From: Candidatus Heimdallarchaeota archaeon
GTDB lineage: Archaea > Asgardarchaeota > Heimdallarchaeia > Heimdallarchaeales > Heimdallarchaeaceae
Direction: 5' to 3'
NCBI GenBank assembly: GCA_030668875.1
Contig: DAOVER010000006.1
Location: forward strand, 37,286 to 101,285
DNA length: 64,000 nucleotides
The position numbers were made by a program, and so were the translations under genes. Below are positions 27,610 to 37,431 of the stretch, in pieces (position 1 is the stretch's first letter; each line of letters opens with the position of its first letter). The notes under the pieces are model-generated. The model saw only the letters and a list, made by a program, of their open reading frames with translations, did no database searches and had not been told where the DNA came from.

Positions 27610-29619
27610 GTGAAAAAAATTACACCCAAAAGAAAGAAGAAAAAGAAAAATATTCCTATTTTAGGACCAAATACTCTTTTCTTCTGTGATAATTGTGTTT
27701 TACCAATCATCAAAGCTAAAAATTGTCCTATTTGTGAAGGGCAAACTAAACTATTTCCTCTTACTCCCCCTTATGATGCTCGTCCTGCAATGAAGGTAGA
27801 TATTGTCCAGATTAGTAAACTTATCTCCGATAATTTTGGTGACGACGTCGAGATAATAACAGAGGAAGACATTGTTATTTTGAACCACATTGGTTCAGAA
27901 GATTTCATGGATGAGATATTCCTTCAGAATCACAGTATCGGTGTTCGTCGATTTGATATTATCGCAAATAAATGGATTATCAAGCTTAGCAAAAAGGGAT
28001 TATCACTTTTAAGCGGTAAATTTTCAAAGAGATGGGTCAAGGTTGGTGATGGAGCTGTTGATAAAATCAAAAGTGGAGCTAGTGTTCTTATCCCTGGCGT
28101 TCTAGATGCTGACCCAGAGATTAAAATTGGTGACTATATTGTTGTGATTAGCAATAATGACGAGATCATAGCAGGCGGAATCGCTCGTATAGATGAATCT
28201 GATAGACGAAGTATGGAAAGAGGCATTTACGCTAAAAACTATAAGCCCGTTACTGAACAATTCTTTGTTAAGAAATCCAAACTTTCTTGGGAAGAGATTA
28301 TCCAATGGAATCAATCCGAATTACAGAAAATAGAAAAAGAATCTATCGATTTCATCATCAAAATCTGCAACGATTTGCAGCTTCCTGTCGCTGTTTCCTA
28401 CAGTGGTGGTAAAGATAGTTTAGTTACTCTTAAACTTGTTATGGATGCTCTTCCTAACGAAGACATCAAGGTTCTTTTTGCCAATACTGGTATTGAATTT
28501 CCTGAGACTATTGATTACGTTAAAGAGAGCAGCAAACTTCTAAATTTCGAAGATAAATTAGTTATTGAAAGTGTCTCTTCTGATCTTTTCTGGGAGGCTT
28601 TTTCTCGATTTGGTCCTCCAGGCAGAGATTTTCGTTATTGCTGTAAATTTGCCAAACTCGCCCCCATTCAGAAACTCATCGAACAGAATTTCCCTGGGGG
28701 TAAATGTGTCAGTTTTATTGGTCAACGCAGATATGAATCTTTCAAACGTTCCGTTACAAATATTTGGACCAACCAATATATCTCTAATCAAATCAATGTC
28801 TCCCCCATTCAAAATTGGACAGCTTTCATGATTTGGCTTTACATTCATTGGAAAAAACTACCTTATAATCCTCTTTATGATAGTGGCTACGAGCGTATTG
28901 GTTGTTGGGCTTGCCCCTCTTCCAATTTAGCACAAATGCAAATTCTTGAAGAACACCATCCCAGTTTACACAGTCAATTATTTGAAGCTGTTAAGACTTG
29001 GAGAGAAGATCGAAACCTTCCTGAAGAATATTGGTCCTACGGTTTATGGAGGTTTAAGAGTTTGCCTAAGAAGATCAGGGATATTCTCCCCCCAAATTTA
29101 GAGGAAGGAAAACATTCTGATAAAGAAATGACTTTAACTTCTTTACAACTAGAGGAGAGTGACTGTTTAACACAGCCTATAACTGTTATAGGAGCTTTCT
29201 CCAAAAACGTTCAACTAGAGAAAGTAAATGAAGCACTACCAATGGTAGGAGAAGTGAAAACGAATCAACAAATGAACTATACAAGAGTTACAGGGAAGGA
29301 CTACTCCACAATACTATATGGAGATGGTACTTTCAAGATAAGCTTCAAAGAAAAAGAAATGAGAACAGGTAAAGAAGTAGTAGAAGTTGTAAATGCATTT
29401 GTATACACAATACTAAGAAGCATTGATTGCATTGGTTGTGGATTGTGTGTAGGAAAATGTGAAGAGAAGGCAATAAAAATAGAAGGAGGGAAATTAGAAG
29501 TAAATAAGCAACTCTGTAACCAATGCAAACAGTGTTTTGATGTATGTCCTATAGTCACAGTGGTAAACAAGGAAATTAAAAAAGATATTAGACAAGCTAT
29601 ATGGCTAAAAAGGCAATAA
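27610..29619 (+). CDS. PAPS reductase-like PP-loop protein fused to zinc ribbon, PUA and ferredoxin
   Basis: Domains in order: four-cysteine zinc module (residues ~25-40, CDNCVLPIIKAKNCPIC), PUA domain (~140-195, a fold that binds RNA), PP-loop PAPS reductase/ATP pyrophosphatase domain with SYSGGKDS at ~263 and CC in RYCCKFAKLAP, then two 4Fe-4S motifs near the end (CIGCGLCVGKC and CNQCKQCFDVCP, ~605-650). This architecture is known in archaea, and the PUA domain suggests RNA (thio)modification rather than sulfate assimilation; the reaction is unproven. It starts at GTG only two bases after the vWA gene, so it is co-transcribed with it. Confidence 0.85.
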   Translation: MKKITPKRKKKKKNIPILGPNTLFFCDNCVLPIIKAKNCPICEGQTKLFPLTPPYDARPAMKVDIVQISKLISDNFGDDVEIITEEDIVILNHIGSEDFMDEIFLQNHSIGVRRFDIIANKWIIKLSKKGLSLLSGKFSKRWVKVGDGAVDKIKSGASVLIPGVLDADPEIKIGDYIVVISNNDEIIAGGIARIDESDRRSMERGIYAKNYKPVTEQFFVKKSKLSWEEIIQWNQSELQKIEKESIDFIIKICNDLQLPVAVSYSGGKDSLVTLKLVMDALPNEDIKVLFANTGIEFPETIDYVKESSKLLNFEDKLVIESVSSDLFWEAFSRFGPPGRDFRYCCKFAKLAPIQKLIEQNFPGGKCVSFIGQRRYESFKRSVTNIWTNQYISNQINVSPIQNWTAFMIWLYIHWKKLPYNPLYDSGYERIGCWACPSSNLAQMQILEEHHPSLHSQLFEAVKTWREDRNLPEEYWSYGLWRFKSLPKKIRDILPPNLEEGKHSDKEMTLTSLQLEESDCLTQPITVIGAFSKNVQLEKVNEALPMVGEVKTNQQMNYTRVTGKDYSTILYGDGTFKISFKEKEMRTGKEVVEVVNAFVYTILRSIDCIGCGLCVGKCEEKAIKIEGGKLEVNKQLCNQCKQCFDVCPIVTVVNKEIKKDIRQAIWLKRQ

Positions 29620-29654
29620 AAACACTAAAAAAACAGTAGCGAATATCATAACAT

Positions 29655-29666
29655 TTTTTTATAAAG
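29655..29666 (+). promoter_or_regulatory. TATA box of the Lsm gene, suggests a leaderless transcript
   Basis: TTTTTTATAAAG is centred about 29 bases before the ATG at 29690, so transcription should begin at or next to the start codon. No Shine-Dalgarno is visible there, in agreement. Confidence 0.55.
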
Positions 29667-29689
29667 ACTTTGAGTTTGTTTTGATTATT

Positions 29690-30109
29690 ATGCCAGCAAA
29701 CCCAAATCGTGAGTTTCTATTAGAATTAAGTGGGCTTCTTAATAAAAGAGTTAAAATTTTGATGAATAATGAAAGAATCTACATCGGTGTTCTTCGAGGA
29801 ATACAAGATGATAGTCTAAATGTGGTTTTAGCTGATGCTGACAGTAGTGGAGAGTATTACTATAGAGTTTTCATTACAGGTAGCAACATTGTTGAAATTA
29901 CTTTAGCTGAAGAGCCTTTTGATTTATCAGGACTAGCGGGTGAACTATCACAAATGTTCCAGCCTCAAAATGTAAAAGTTATTGAAGAAGCAGCAATTAT
30001 TCAGGTGTTTGATAGGTTTACTGTCAGTGAAGAAGGTGTCAAAGGTACAGGACCTATCTCTGAAAGAATCCAAAAGATATTTGATAAATACAAAGCACAG
30101 ACTGAGTAA
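29690..30109 (+). CDS. Lsm/Sm-like protein with a C-terminal extension (SmAP3-like)
   Basis: The first ~70 residues carry the Sm fold: LLNKRVKILMNNERIYIGVLRGIQDDSLNVVL (Sm1) and a later strand FITGSNIVEITL (Sm2). Sm-like archaeal proteins form heptameric rings that bind U-rich RNA. The extra ~70 residues after the Sm domain resemble the layout of SmAP3, which has an added C-terminal domain. I choose the ATG at 29690 (MPANPNREF) because the TATA box predicts transcription starting there; TTG 29681 is less likely. Confidence 0.72.
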   Translation: MPANPNREFLLELSGLLNKRVKILMNNERIYIGVLRGIQDDSLNVVLADADSSGEYYYRVFITGSNIVEITLAEEPFDLSGLAGELSQMFQPQNVKVIEEAAIIQVFDRFTVSEEGVKGTGPISERIQKIFDKYKAQTE

Positions 30110-30159
30110 TACTCAATCCATAATATCTTTTTTTTATTCTTTTATTTGATTCTAGGTGT

Positions 30160-31800
30160 ATGAATATGGATGAAATTATAGCCACAGATTTGCATGGAAG
30201 GTTAGCTAAAATTAATTTTGATAGAGAAGACGTTATAACACCAAATCTTTTACCAGTTTTAGATCCGAAAAATAATATTATATCAGCAGAAGAAATGTCT
30301 AAGAAATTTGGTTTTAATTTCATTATCACTAGCGCTTATCTTTTCTTCAAACGATTTGGTTTTCCTGATGATTCAATGAAAATCCATGAAATCACAGATT
30401 TTAGTGGTAATATTATGATGGATAGTGGTGCTTATCAGATATTGGCTTATGGAGATGTAGACATAGATCCCATGCTTTCATTAGAGATTCAAAGCAAATT
30501 AGAACCAGATGTAGGTGTAGTACTAGATGTTCCTACTCCTCCAACCGATAGCTTTCAACAAGCTAGCCAAAAAGTAGATGAAACCATAAAAAACATTGAT
30601 ATTTCTCTTGATCATGTGAGAAATCATCCAGAAACCAAATGGACGCTCCCTATACAAGGTGGAAAAAACATTCAATTAATTGATAGATATATTGATGAAG
30701 TATCAGACAAAGGGTATCTAGATTTCTTCAAATTCTATGCTCTTGGAAGTGTAGTACCTATCATGTCACAATATGATTATGTTTCCCTCTTTTCAATGAT
30801 ACAAACAGCAAGAAGAAAACTACCATACAACATACCATTTCATCTTTTTGGTGCAGGTCACCCCATGATATTTCCATTTGTAGTAGCTTTAGGATGTGAT
30901 ACATTTGATAGTGCAGCCTATATTCTCTACGCTAAAGAAAACCGGTATATGACATCTACGGGTACATATCATCTTTCAAATCTTAGTGAACTGCCATGTA
31001 ATTGTGAAGTTTGTTCCAAATGGACTTCCAAAGAATTACAAGAATCGAAGAAAGAAGAAAGAATTCGTAATTTATCTTTGCATAATCTCGCCACATCATC
31101 GTCTGAAATTAAGCAAATACGTACTTCTTTAAGAGAAGGAAGACTCTGGGAACTAATTGAACTAAAAGCGAAGTCACATCCTTCATTATTCAAAGCTTTC
31201 AATTATGTTCTAAAAAACACTGAAAAATACTATTGGGAATTGTTAACACCAATCACCAAACAAATTGGATTAAAGATATTTGACGAATTCTCATATTATC
31301 GCCCAGAATTTACTAGATCAAGAAGAAGGATTATTGAAAATTTTAGCCCACAAAGAAATCAAATGTTGTTATTCTTAACCTCTGGTAGAAAGAATCCAAT
31401 TGAATTACTATATGCAAATGAAAACATAAGGAAGGTTATTCAGCAAGAATCAGAGAAAATTGATATTGGAATATTTTTACCTTTCATTGGGGTTCTTCCA
31501 GCAGAGTTAATTGAAACATTCCCATTTAGTCAATATGTCTTTTCTAATGTTATTTCTAAGGATTTAATGGAATTAGTAAATATTGATGTTGAAAAATTCA
31601 TTAAAGAAATGAAATATGAAAAAATAATACTTTGTCATGTTGATTCTGGGAGGGAATTTATGAAACACATGAAAACAACTGAAGAGTTGATTCATAGAAC
31701 TGTAAAGGAAGTGCAATTAACTAGTCTTAAAGATCTTTATAAGAAAAATAAATTAATACCAAAAGCTAGCGCAGATTCAAAGGTAAACGAGTTTTTATAG
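30160..31800 (+). CDS. tgtA: Archaeosine tRNA-guanine transglycosylase
   Basis: The TIM-barrel part has M-D-S-G-A-Y-Q (about residues 87-93, conserved acid residue and substrate loop), IQGGKN, and FGAGHPM, with a zinc site CNCEVC followed by a His near residues 281-310. ArcTGT swaps guanine 15 of archaeal tRNAs for preQ0, the first step to archaeosine. At 546 residues it is close to the archaeal enzyme including its C-terminal extension, though a separate PUA domain is not obvious at the end. It lies in a run with the Lsm gene and the unknown OB-like protein. Confidence 0.93.
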   Translation: MNMDEIIATDLHGRLAKINFDREDVITPNLLPVLDPKNNIISAEEMSKKFGFNFIITSAYLFFKRFGFPDDSMKIHEITDFSGNIMMDSGAYQILAYGDVDIDPMLSLEIQSKLEPDVGVVLDVPTPPTDSFQQASQKVDETIKNIDISLDHVRNHPETKWTLPIQGGKNIQLIDRYIDEVSDKGYLDFFKFYALGSVVPIMSQYDYVSLFSMIQTARRKLPYNIPFHLFGAGHPMIFPFVVALGCDTFDSAAYILYAKENRYMTSTGTYHLSNLSELPCNCEVCSKWTSKELQESKKEERIRNLSLHNLATSSSEIKQIRTSLREGRLWELIELKAKSHPSLFKAFNYVLKNTEKYYWELLTPITKQIGLKIFDEFSYYRPEFTRSRRRIIENFSPQRNQMLLFLTSGRKNPIELLYANENIRKVIQQESEKIDIGIFLPFIGVLPAELIETFPFSQYVFSNVISKDLMELVNIDVEKFIKEMKYEKIILCHVDSGREFMKHMKTTEELIHRTVKEVQLTSLKDLYKKNKLIPKASADSKVNEFL

Positions 31801-31826
31801 TATTGTGAGTATAAATAATTAGTATC

Positions 31827-32756
31827 ATGCCGAATATTTCTGTAAGTGACAAATTGGTTCCTGGTAAAACAATTGAATATATTGAGGGAGAGATTTTATC
31901 TATTAAATTGAGCCAATGGGGAGTTATTGGTCAGCTAAGAACAGATTTTGGGATATACGATTACAAATTAAAAGAACCTGAAATGGCAAAGAGAATTCTT
32001 ATTGGTATGAAATTAGAAATAAGTAATGGGTTTTGTGTCAAAAGTAAAAACAACAAAATTATTGTTACCGATGGAAAATTTGGTAAAACTAGTGTAGGAA
32101 TAAGAATTGAAGACTATTATCATACTGAGAAAAATGTAGATAGACTACTTACAGGTAAAGTAAACAAATGTAATCAGTTAGGAGGAAATTTAGAAATAGA
32201 ATTAGAGCTTAGTTGTCCTACTCAGGCAGTTAGAAAGTTTTCAATACTTCTGCAAAATGAAGAAAATGACACTATTTTCACACAAAGATTAGAAGACTCA
32301 ACTAATAAAATAATAAGAGTAGAAATGGAGAAGAGTCATAGTAACGCTGTTTGTTCTATAGAGATATTATCAAAAGATCACTTCTGGTATAAGTTTGAAG
32401 AATTAAAGGATGGAAAATTAGAGAATATTACTTATTTCTCTCAATTAATAATGAAACAGAGGGAAGTAATTGAAGAGTATATTAGGACATTTACCGAACT
32501 TCTTTTCAACTTAGGCAAAGATTTGTCAAAAACTACTTTAATATCACTTAGCAACTTGTTAAATTCAAAAATTTACGCTGCTGAAGTTAAATTTCCTTAT
32601 ACTTTATTGATATCAGAGATTGATATTGTAAATTATCTAAACTCTATGCTAGAATTCAGTAGAAGTTTTATCTATGGGTCTGATGCTGTAAAACAACCTG
32701 ATGACTTGTTGATTCTTATAAATAATTTTTTTCCACAATATGGAGTAAAACGATAA
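31827..32756 (+). CDS. Hypothetical protein, possible N-terminal OB fold
   Basis: 309 residues with no firmly recognised family. Residues ~18-75 (IEGEILSIKLSQWGVIGQLRTDFGIYDY... then G-M-K-L-E-I-S) resemble the strand pattern of RPA-type OB folds, which bind single-stranded nucleic acid. The second half is helical and rich in Leu/Ile. It follows tgtA by 26 bases on the same strand and is probably co-transcribed. Function is not assigned. Confidence 0.6.
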   Translation: MPNISVSDKLVPGKTIEYIEGEILSIKLSQWGVIGQLRTDFGIYDYKLKEPEMAKRILIGMKLEISNGFCVKSKNNKIIVTDGKFGKTSVGIRIEDYYHTEKNVDRLLTGKVNKCNQLGGNLEIELELSCPTQAVRKFSILLQNEENDTIFTQRLEDSTNKIIRVEMEKSHSNAVCSIEILSKDHFWYKFEELKDGKLENITYFSQLIMKQREVIEEYIRTFTELLFNLGKDLSKTTLISLSNLLNSKIYAAEVKFPYTLLISEIDIVNYLNSMLEFSRSFIYGSDAVKQPDDLLILINNFFPQYGVKR

Positions 32757-32824
32757 ACAATCAAAGAATAATTTTAAGAGGAATGAAAGAATTTCATTCT
32801 ATTTCTGTAATGAATTTGGAAAAA

Positions 32825-33139
32825 TTATTTTCGTTCAATAGCGATTTCGATGTGTACATCCTCAGGAACATGAATCCTCATAAGAAGTCTCATACTCTTT
32901 TCTTCTGCGTCCATATCGATAATTCTCTTATGTAATTTCATTTCTAAATGATCATAAGTTGCAGTTCCATTGCCACAAGGAGATTTTCTAACTGGAAGAA
33001 CAATGCGTTTTGATGGAATTGGTATGGGTCCTCTAATACGTACTCCTGTTCTTTCAGCAATTTTTTGAATTTGATTACAGATTTTTTGCAAAGACTGGGG
33101 ATCATTTCCTATCAATTTTATTCTTGCACGTTGAGCCAT
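32825..33139 (-). CDS. rps10: 30S ribosomal protein S10
   Basis: From ATG 33139 (MAQRARIKLIG) the product has 104 residues with the S10 hallmarks IRGPIPIPSKRIVLPVRKSPCGNGTATYDHLEMKLHKR. S10 binds 16S rRNA in the head of the small subunit. The upstream in-frame codons to 33166 are not family-like. It is convergent with the unknown OB-like gene and separated from EF-1A, with which it is often adjacent in archaea. Confidence 0.96.
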   Translation of the reverse strand: MAQRARIKLIGNDPQSLQKICNQIQKIAERTGVRIRGPIPIPSKRIVLPVRKSPCGNGTATYDHLEMKLHKRIIDMDAEEKSMRLLMRIHVPEDVHIEIAIERK

Positions 33140-33240
33140 TGCTACACCTTTTTGTAAAAGCAACAAGTTTGTTTTAAGAAGATTTCGTTTTAAGTTTTGT
33201 AATAATATATAAACAACAAAAAAAATTGTAAAGAGTTATT

Positions 33241-33630
33241 TTATGCAGTTCGATGTTCTAAGTTAGTTTCCAACCGCTTTACTCTTTCCTCAAGTATTTG
33301 TAATCTTTCCATTATACTGACTATTGTTTCTTCAAGTGCTGACACTTCTGTTTGTTTATCCCTTGAAGCAGTAGCTACCACTTCTTTTAGTAGTATGGAA
33401 GCTTGTTCAGTTATATTTTTAGTTATTTGATCGAGCATAAACTCGTTTAAGTATAGATTAACTTCTGAGACTACTGTTTTGATATTGTCAAATATCCCTC
33501 TTTCAGAAACATCCTTTACAAGTGTTTCAGCTTCTATTAATCCATCTAATTTAATCTGTATCATCCATTGACCTTTAATGTTCATTAACGCTATGGAATA
33601 TCTAGTTCCTGGAATCTTTGTTTCATACAT
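33241..33630 (-). CDS. Hypothetical protein with a C-terminal coiled coil
   Basis: 129 residues. The first ~70 look like a small alpha/beta domain (GTRYSIALMNIKGQWMIQIKL), and residues ~95-125 are a regular heptad helix (EETIVSIMERLQILEERVKRLE) suited to oligomerisation. I do not recognise a family. It lies upstream of S10 on the same strand, 101 bases away, and divergent from the EF-2 paralogue. Confidence 0.55.
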   Translation of the reverse strand: MYETKIPGTRYSIALMNIKGQWMIQIKLDGLIEAETLVKDVSERGIFDNIKTVVSEVNLYLNEFMLDQITKNITEQASILLKEVVATASRDKQTEVSALEETIVSIMERLQILEERVKRLETNLEHRTA

Positions 33631-33800
33631 GTCATTACACCATTTTTTGCCACTTAAACTAAATTGTATCCAGCATATTAGTCAAAGTTCTACTGCTTAT
33701 TAATACTATAACTTTTAAATTTAAAACATTAACGGATTTACGTCTTTGGTTAAAATTGTCTCTGAGGGCAAATCTTTAAACCGTTGTATATTATAGCAGT

Positions 33801-35804
33801 ATGCCCATGAGCAAATACGTAGAGACTGTTTCTTCTTCCATGCAGGATAAGGCAAAGATACGTAATGTAAGTATTGTCAGTCATGTTGATCACGGCAAAA
33901 CAACCTTGTCGGATCATCTTTTACAAGCAGGTGGGTTGATTTCACAAACAATGGCGGGGACTGCGAGAGCACTTGATTACCTTGATGAAGAGCAAAAACG
34001 AGGGATAACTATCAAGACGGCTAATATATCTTTAGTATACAAATATAACAATATCTCACATTTAATTAACTTAGTAGATACACCAGGTCATGTTGACTTT
34101 TCAGGAATGGTTTCACAAGCTTTGCGTTTAGTGGATGGTGCAATTATAGTAGTAGATGCCGTTGAGCAAATTATGGCTCAAACTGAATCAGTAATTAGGC
34201 AAGCAATGGGTGAATGTCTACGCCCGATACTATTCATAAATAAGATTGATCGGTTAATAAACGAACTCAAACTACCCAAAAGGGAGATAGAAGCTAGAAT
34301 TAACAACATAATTCAAATGGTTAATGAATTAATAACTCAATACACCCACTCTCAATTTAGAGAGAAGTGGAAGGTAAAATTTGATAATGGAACCGTAATA
34401 ATTGGGTCAGCATTAAATGGTTGGGCAATATCAGCATATTCCAAGAATGCTCCATCGTTTGATGAAATAATTAAACTACACTTGGAAAATAGTTCTAATG
34501 AACTGAAAATAAATTTTCCTATAACGAAATCAATTTTATCCTCCATCATAGATAACGTTCCTAATCCTAAAGAAGCCCAAAAAGACCGCTATAGGCATAT
34601 AACACAGTTCAGTGACCAGAAATCTGAAAAGGCACTAATAGAATGTGATGATAATGGTCCGACAATTTCATGTCTAGGGAAACTATTATACGAAGATAAT
34701 AGAGGTTTAATCTCTGTTGTTAGAATCTTCTCAGGAACAATAAAATCAGGTAGTGTTCTCTTGAATAGAAGGACAGGAGAATCTTCTAGAGTTCAACAAG
34801 TCTGTATCTATAAAGGTCAGTCTCTTGTAAAACTAGATTCGGTTGGAGCAGGTAATATTGCTGTTCTTATTGGGATGAAAAATGTCCAAATAGGAGATAC
34901 TATTATTGATAAGATAGATAAATTCCCAAATATTCTGTTTAATCAGATATCCTACCTTCAAGAATCGGTTATTTCTAGACGAGTGGAACCAGAGAAGGTA
35001 TCTGACATACCTAAATTGCAAAAGTTGCTTGATATATTGTCACTGATTAAACCAAATTTTCGTCATTCAACTGATGAAAATACAGGAGAGATGAAGATAT
35101 TTGGTATTGGAGAACTTCAACTTGAAATTATAATTGGTGAAATCGAAAAAAGTAGTATTAGGGTATATGTTTCAAATCCTGAAGTAACTCTTGTTGAGCA
35201 AATTGAAAAAGCAGTAATATTGACAAAGCAAGATCAACTTGGTCTATTACAAATCACTATTGAATGCAAACCAACAACTGACAGTGAAAAAGAATGCATA
35301 TATTCAGATTATAGGGATAATTGTCTAGTAGTTGAGGATAAAATTTGTGGGGAGGAATTATATGATTTACTAAAACCAGGTTTTCGGAACGCGATTCTTA
35401 AAGGACCTTTAAGAGGTTATTTGGTTAGAAAACTAACTTTGATTGTCAAGGAAATCAAAGAACTCAAACCAAATTCTATCAGATATGAAATAATGATACC
35501 CTTAGTAAGAAATGCTATTCATGAAGCTATTATTGAAGGTAATGTAGGTATTTACGAACCAATTTATTCCTTTTCAATCAATACACCTCTTCAGTATATG
35601 GGTTCTATCTTAGCTGTAGTTCAAAGATTTAACTGTGATATTTCTGATACAGAGCATTACGTTTCACGAACAATAATTAGTGGAGAAATAAGTGTAGAAT
35701 CATCACTTCAAATAGCAACTGAATTAAGAGGAGCTTCTGAAGGTTACGCTTTTTGGCAATTTGAATTTCAAGGATATAAGAAGAAAAAATCAAATAATAA
35801 GTAA
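33801..35804 (+). CDS. EF-2 paralogue lacking the diphthamide loop (aEF-2p-like)
   Basis: The N-terminal GTPase domain is typical EF-2 (SHVDHGKTTLSDHLL, DTPGHVDFSG, NKIDR), followed by domain II, domain III/V-like segments (GIGELQLEIIIGEIE) and an alpha/beta C-terminus. It has 667 residues, shorter than the ~730 of EF-2. The domain IV tip, which in EF-2 holds the L-H-x-D-x-x-H-R-G-G-G-Q loop with the diphthamide His, reads IPLVRNAIHEAIIEG here. Asgard genomes are known to carry EF-2 paralogues without the diphthamide residues. Its exact role in translation is unknown, and no canonical EF-2 lies in this window. Confidence 0.85.
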   Translation: MPMSKYVETVSSSMQDKAKIRNVSIVSHVDHGKTTLSDHLLQAGGLISQTMAGTARALDYLDEEQKRGITIKTANISLVYKYNNISHLINLVDTPGHVDFSGMVSQALRLVDGAIIVVDAVEQIMAQTESVIRQAMGECLRPILFINKIDRLINELKLPKREIEARINNIIQMVNELITQYTHSQFREKWKVKFDNGTVIIGSALNGWAISAYSKNAPSFDEIIKLHLENSSNELKINFPITKSILSSIIDNVPNPKEAQKDRYRHITQFSDQKSEKALIECDDNGPTISCLGKLLYEDNRGLISVVRIFSGTIKSGSVLLNRRTGESSRVQQVCIYKGQSLVKLDSVGAGNIAVLIGMKNVQIGDTIIDKIDKFPNILFNQISYLQESVISRRVEPEKVSDIPKLQKLLDILSLIKPNFRHSTDENTGEMKIFGIGELQLEIIIGEIEKSSIRVYVSNPEVTLVEQIEKAVILTKQDQLGLLQITIECKPTTDSEKECIYSDYRDNCLVVEDKICGEELYDLLKPGFRNAILKGPLRGYLVRKLTLIVKEIKELKPNSIRYEIMIPLVRNAIHEAIIEGNVGIYEPIYSFSINTPLQYMGSILAVVQRFNCDISDTEHYVSRTIISGEISVESSLQIATELRGASEGYAFWQFEFQGYKKKKSNNK

Positions 35805-36047
35805 TTTTATATTTCTTACTTAAATTTAGTTAGAAAGCTCAACATTTAGAAATATTGAAATAAGCGCAAAATATAAATTACCAATATAATACGTTGAAAA
35901 TACGTAAAAAATCAATTGAAAAGTGTTTTTTTGGGATAGATTAATCACAAGATAATATGGGTGGCTCAGAACTCAAGATCCTCAACATCAAATTCAGTAA
36001 AGGGCTAGACTCGTCATTGCCAAATAAAAATAATATATCTTGCTTTT

Positions 36048-37361
36048 TTATTTTCCCATTTCAGCAATAATTCTTTCAGAAATACTTGAGCATTGTTCAA
36101 TTATTCTTTCTTTGTTCAATGTTTTATGCTTTCTATTCTCATAAACCATCTTACCATTGACGATAAGATCTGTAACATCTGAACTAGATGAGGAATATAT
36201 TATATTGGATAAGACATTATTTTGAGGCCAAGAGTGACTCCTTTCAAGAGAGAGAATGGTGAGATCGGCTACTGATTTATCAGAAATACCATTTGAGTTG
36301 ACACCTAGAGCCTTCATGCCGTTAACTGTACCTAATTGAAGTGCTTGTGAATTTTCTAGTACTTTAGGATCATTAAATTTGTATTTTTGAAGCATTGCCG
36401 CAGTAGATATTTCTTCAAGCATTCCAAGATCATTATTAGAGGCATTGCCATCTGTACCTACAGCTACATTAATCCCTAAATCAAGATAGGTGTGAATTGG
36501 TGCAATCCCACTAGTCATCTTAAGATTAGATTGTGGGTTATGTAAAACAGTAAAATCTGTTTCTTTCATAATCTTCCAATCTTTGTTTGAAGTATCTACA
36601 CAATGAGCAGCCAAGATTTTACTTTCTGTTAAACCAAGTTTATGTACATATTCAATGGGTGACATACCAAAGTTGTCTAGAGCCTCTTCTACTTCTCTTT
36701 TTGTTTCATTAAGATGAATATGGATAGGTAGAGAATTCTTGAGAGCTAAATCCTTTACTCTGTGTATATATTCCTCTGGAACCGTATATGGCGCATGTGG
36801 CCCTATACCAAAATTAACTAGTTTATTTTTATTCGAAAATTTATTGTTGAGTAGATTAGAAACATGTTTCCAAGTATTTTCAATACTGCCTGATTCCGGT
36901 GTATTATCAAAAACTGAGGGGCAAATTAATGCCCTTATTTTGGCTTCTTTCGTTGCTTTTTCGATAGATTCTGCGTAAAAGTACTGATCTATGAAACCTG
37001 AAGCTCCCGATTCAATCAATTCAAGACAACCCAAGAGAGTACCATAGTATGCATCCTCGGGAGTCATTTGATGTTCAAAAGGCCAAATATAATCATTTAA
37101 CCAAGTCAGTAATTTTTCATTATCGCAAATTCCCCTTAACAGTGTTTCAGGAATGTGAGTATGTGAATTTACTAAGGAAGGAATTACAATGTGATTTTTG
37201 CGTTCTAGTTTATCATGACCAGACACTAACTTCTTCACATCCTCTGCTTTTCCAACTGCAACTATCTCATTATTTTCAATAAGAATGCCACCGTGTTTTA
37301 TTACTTTATTACAGGTGGAACCCGATACAATAAACTTAGAATCAATAAATAGCTCACTCAT
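36048..37361 (-). CDS. mtaD: Amidohydrolase, MTA/SAH deaminase-like
   Basis: 437 residues of the TrzN/Ade-type amidohydrolase family: NSHTHIPE (metal His pair), GPHAPYT, HIHLNETKRE, AHCVD (His) and AVGTDGNASNN (metal Asp). This set matches 5'-methylthioadenosine/S-adenosylhomocysteine deaminases, which convert MTA or SAH to the inosine forms with one metal ion; related enzymes act on other amino-purines or triazines. It is transcribed toward the EF-2 paralogue region and lies next to cdc6. Family firm, substrate inferred. Confidence 0.85.
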   Translation of the reverse strand: MSELFIDSKFIVSGSTCNKVIKHGGILIENNEIVAVGKAEDVKKLVSGHDKLERKNHIVIPSLVNSHTHIPETLLRGICDNEKLLTWLNDYIWPFEHQMTPEDAYYGTLLGCLELIESGASGFIDQYFYAESIEKATKEAKIRALICPSVFDNTPESGSIENTWKHVSNLLNNKFSNKNKLVNFGIGPHAPYTVPEEYIHRVKDLALKNSLPIHIHLNETKREVEEALDNFGMSPIEYVHKLGLTESKILAAHCVDTSNKDWKIMKETDFTVLHNPQSNLKMTSGIAPIHTYLDLGINVAVGTDGNASNNDLGMLEEISTAAMLQKYKFNDPKVLENSQALQLGTVNGMKALGVNSNGISDKSVADLTILSLERSHSWPQNNVLSNIIYSSSSSDVTDLIVNGKMVYENRKHKTLNKERIIEQCSSISERIIAEMGK

Positions 37362-37431
37362 TAGAACTCAGTTTGATTCTAAAAACTAAAAAGAAAAGTC
37401 TTTCCCTTCCCTGGAATAATAAATAGATAGT

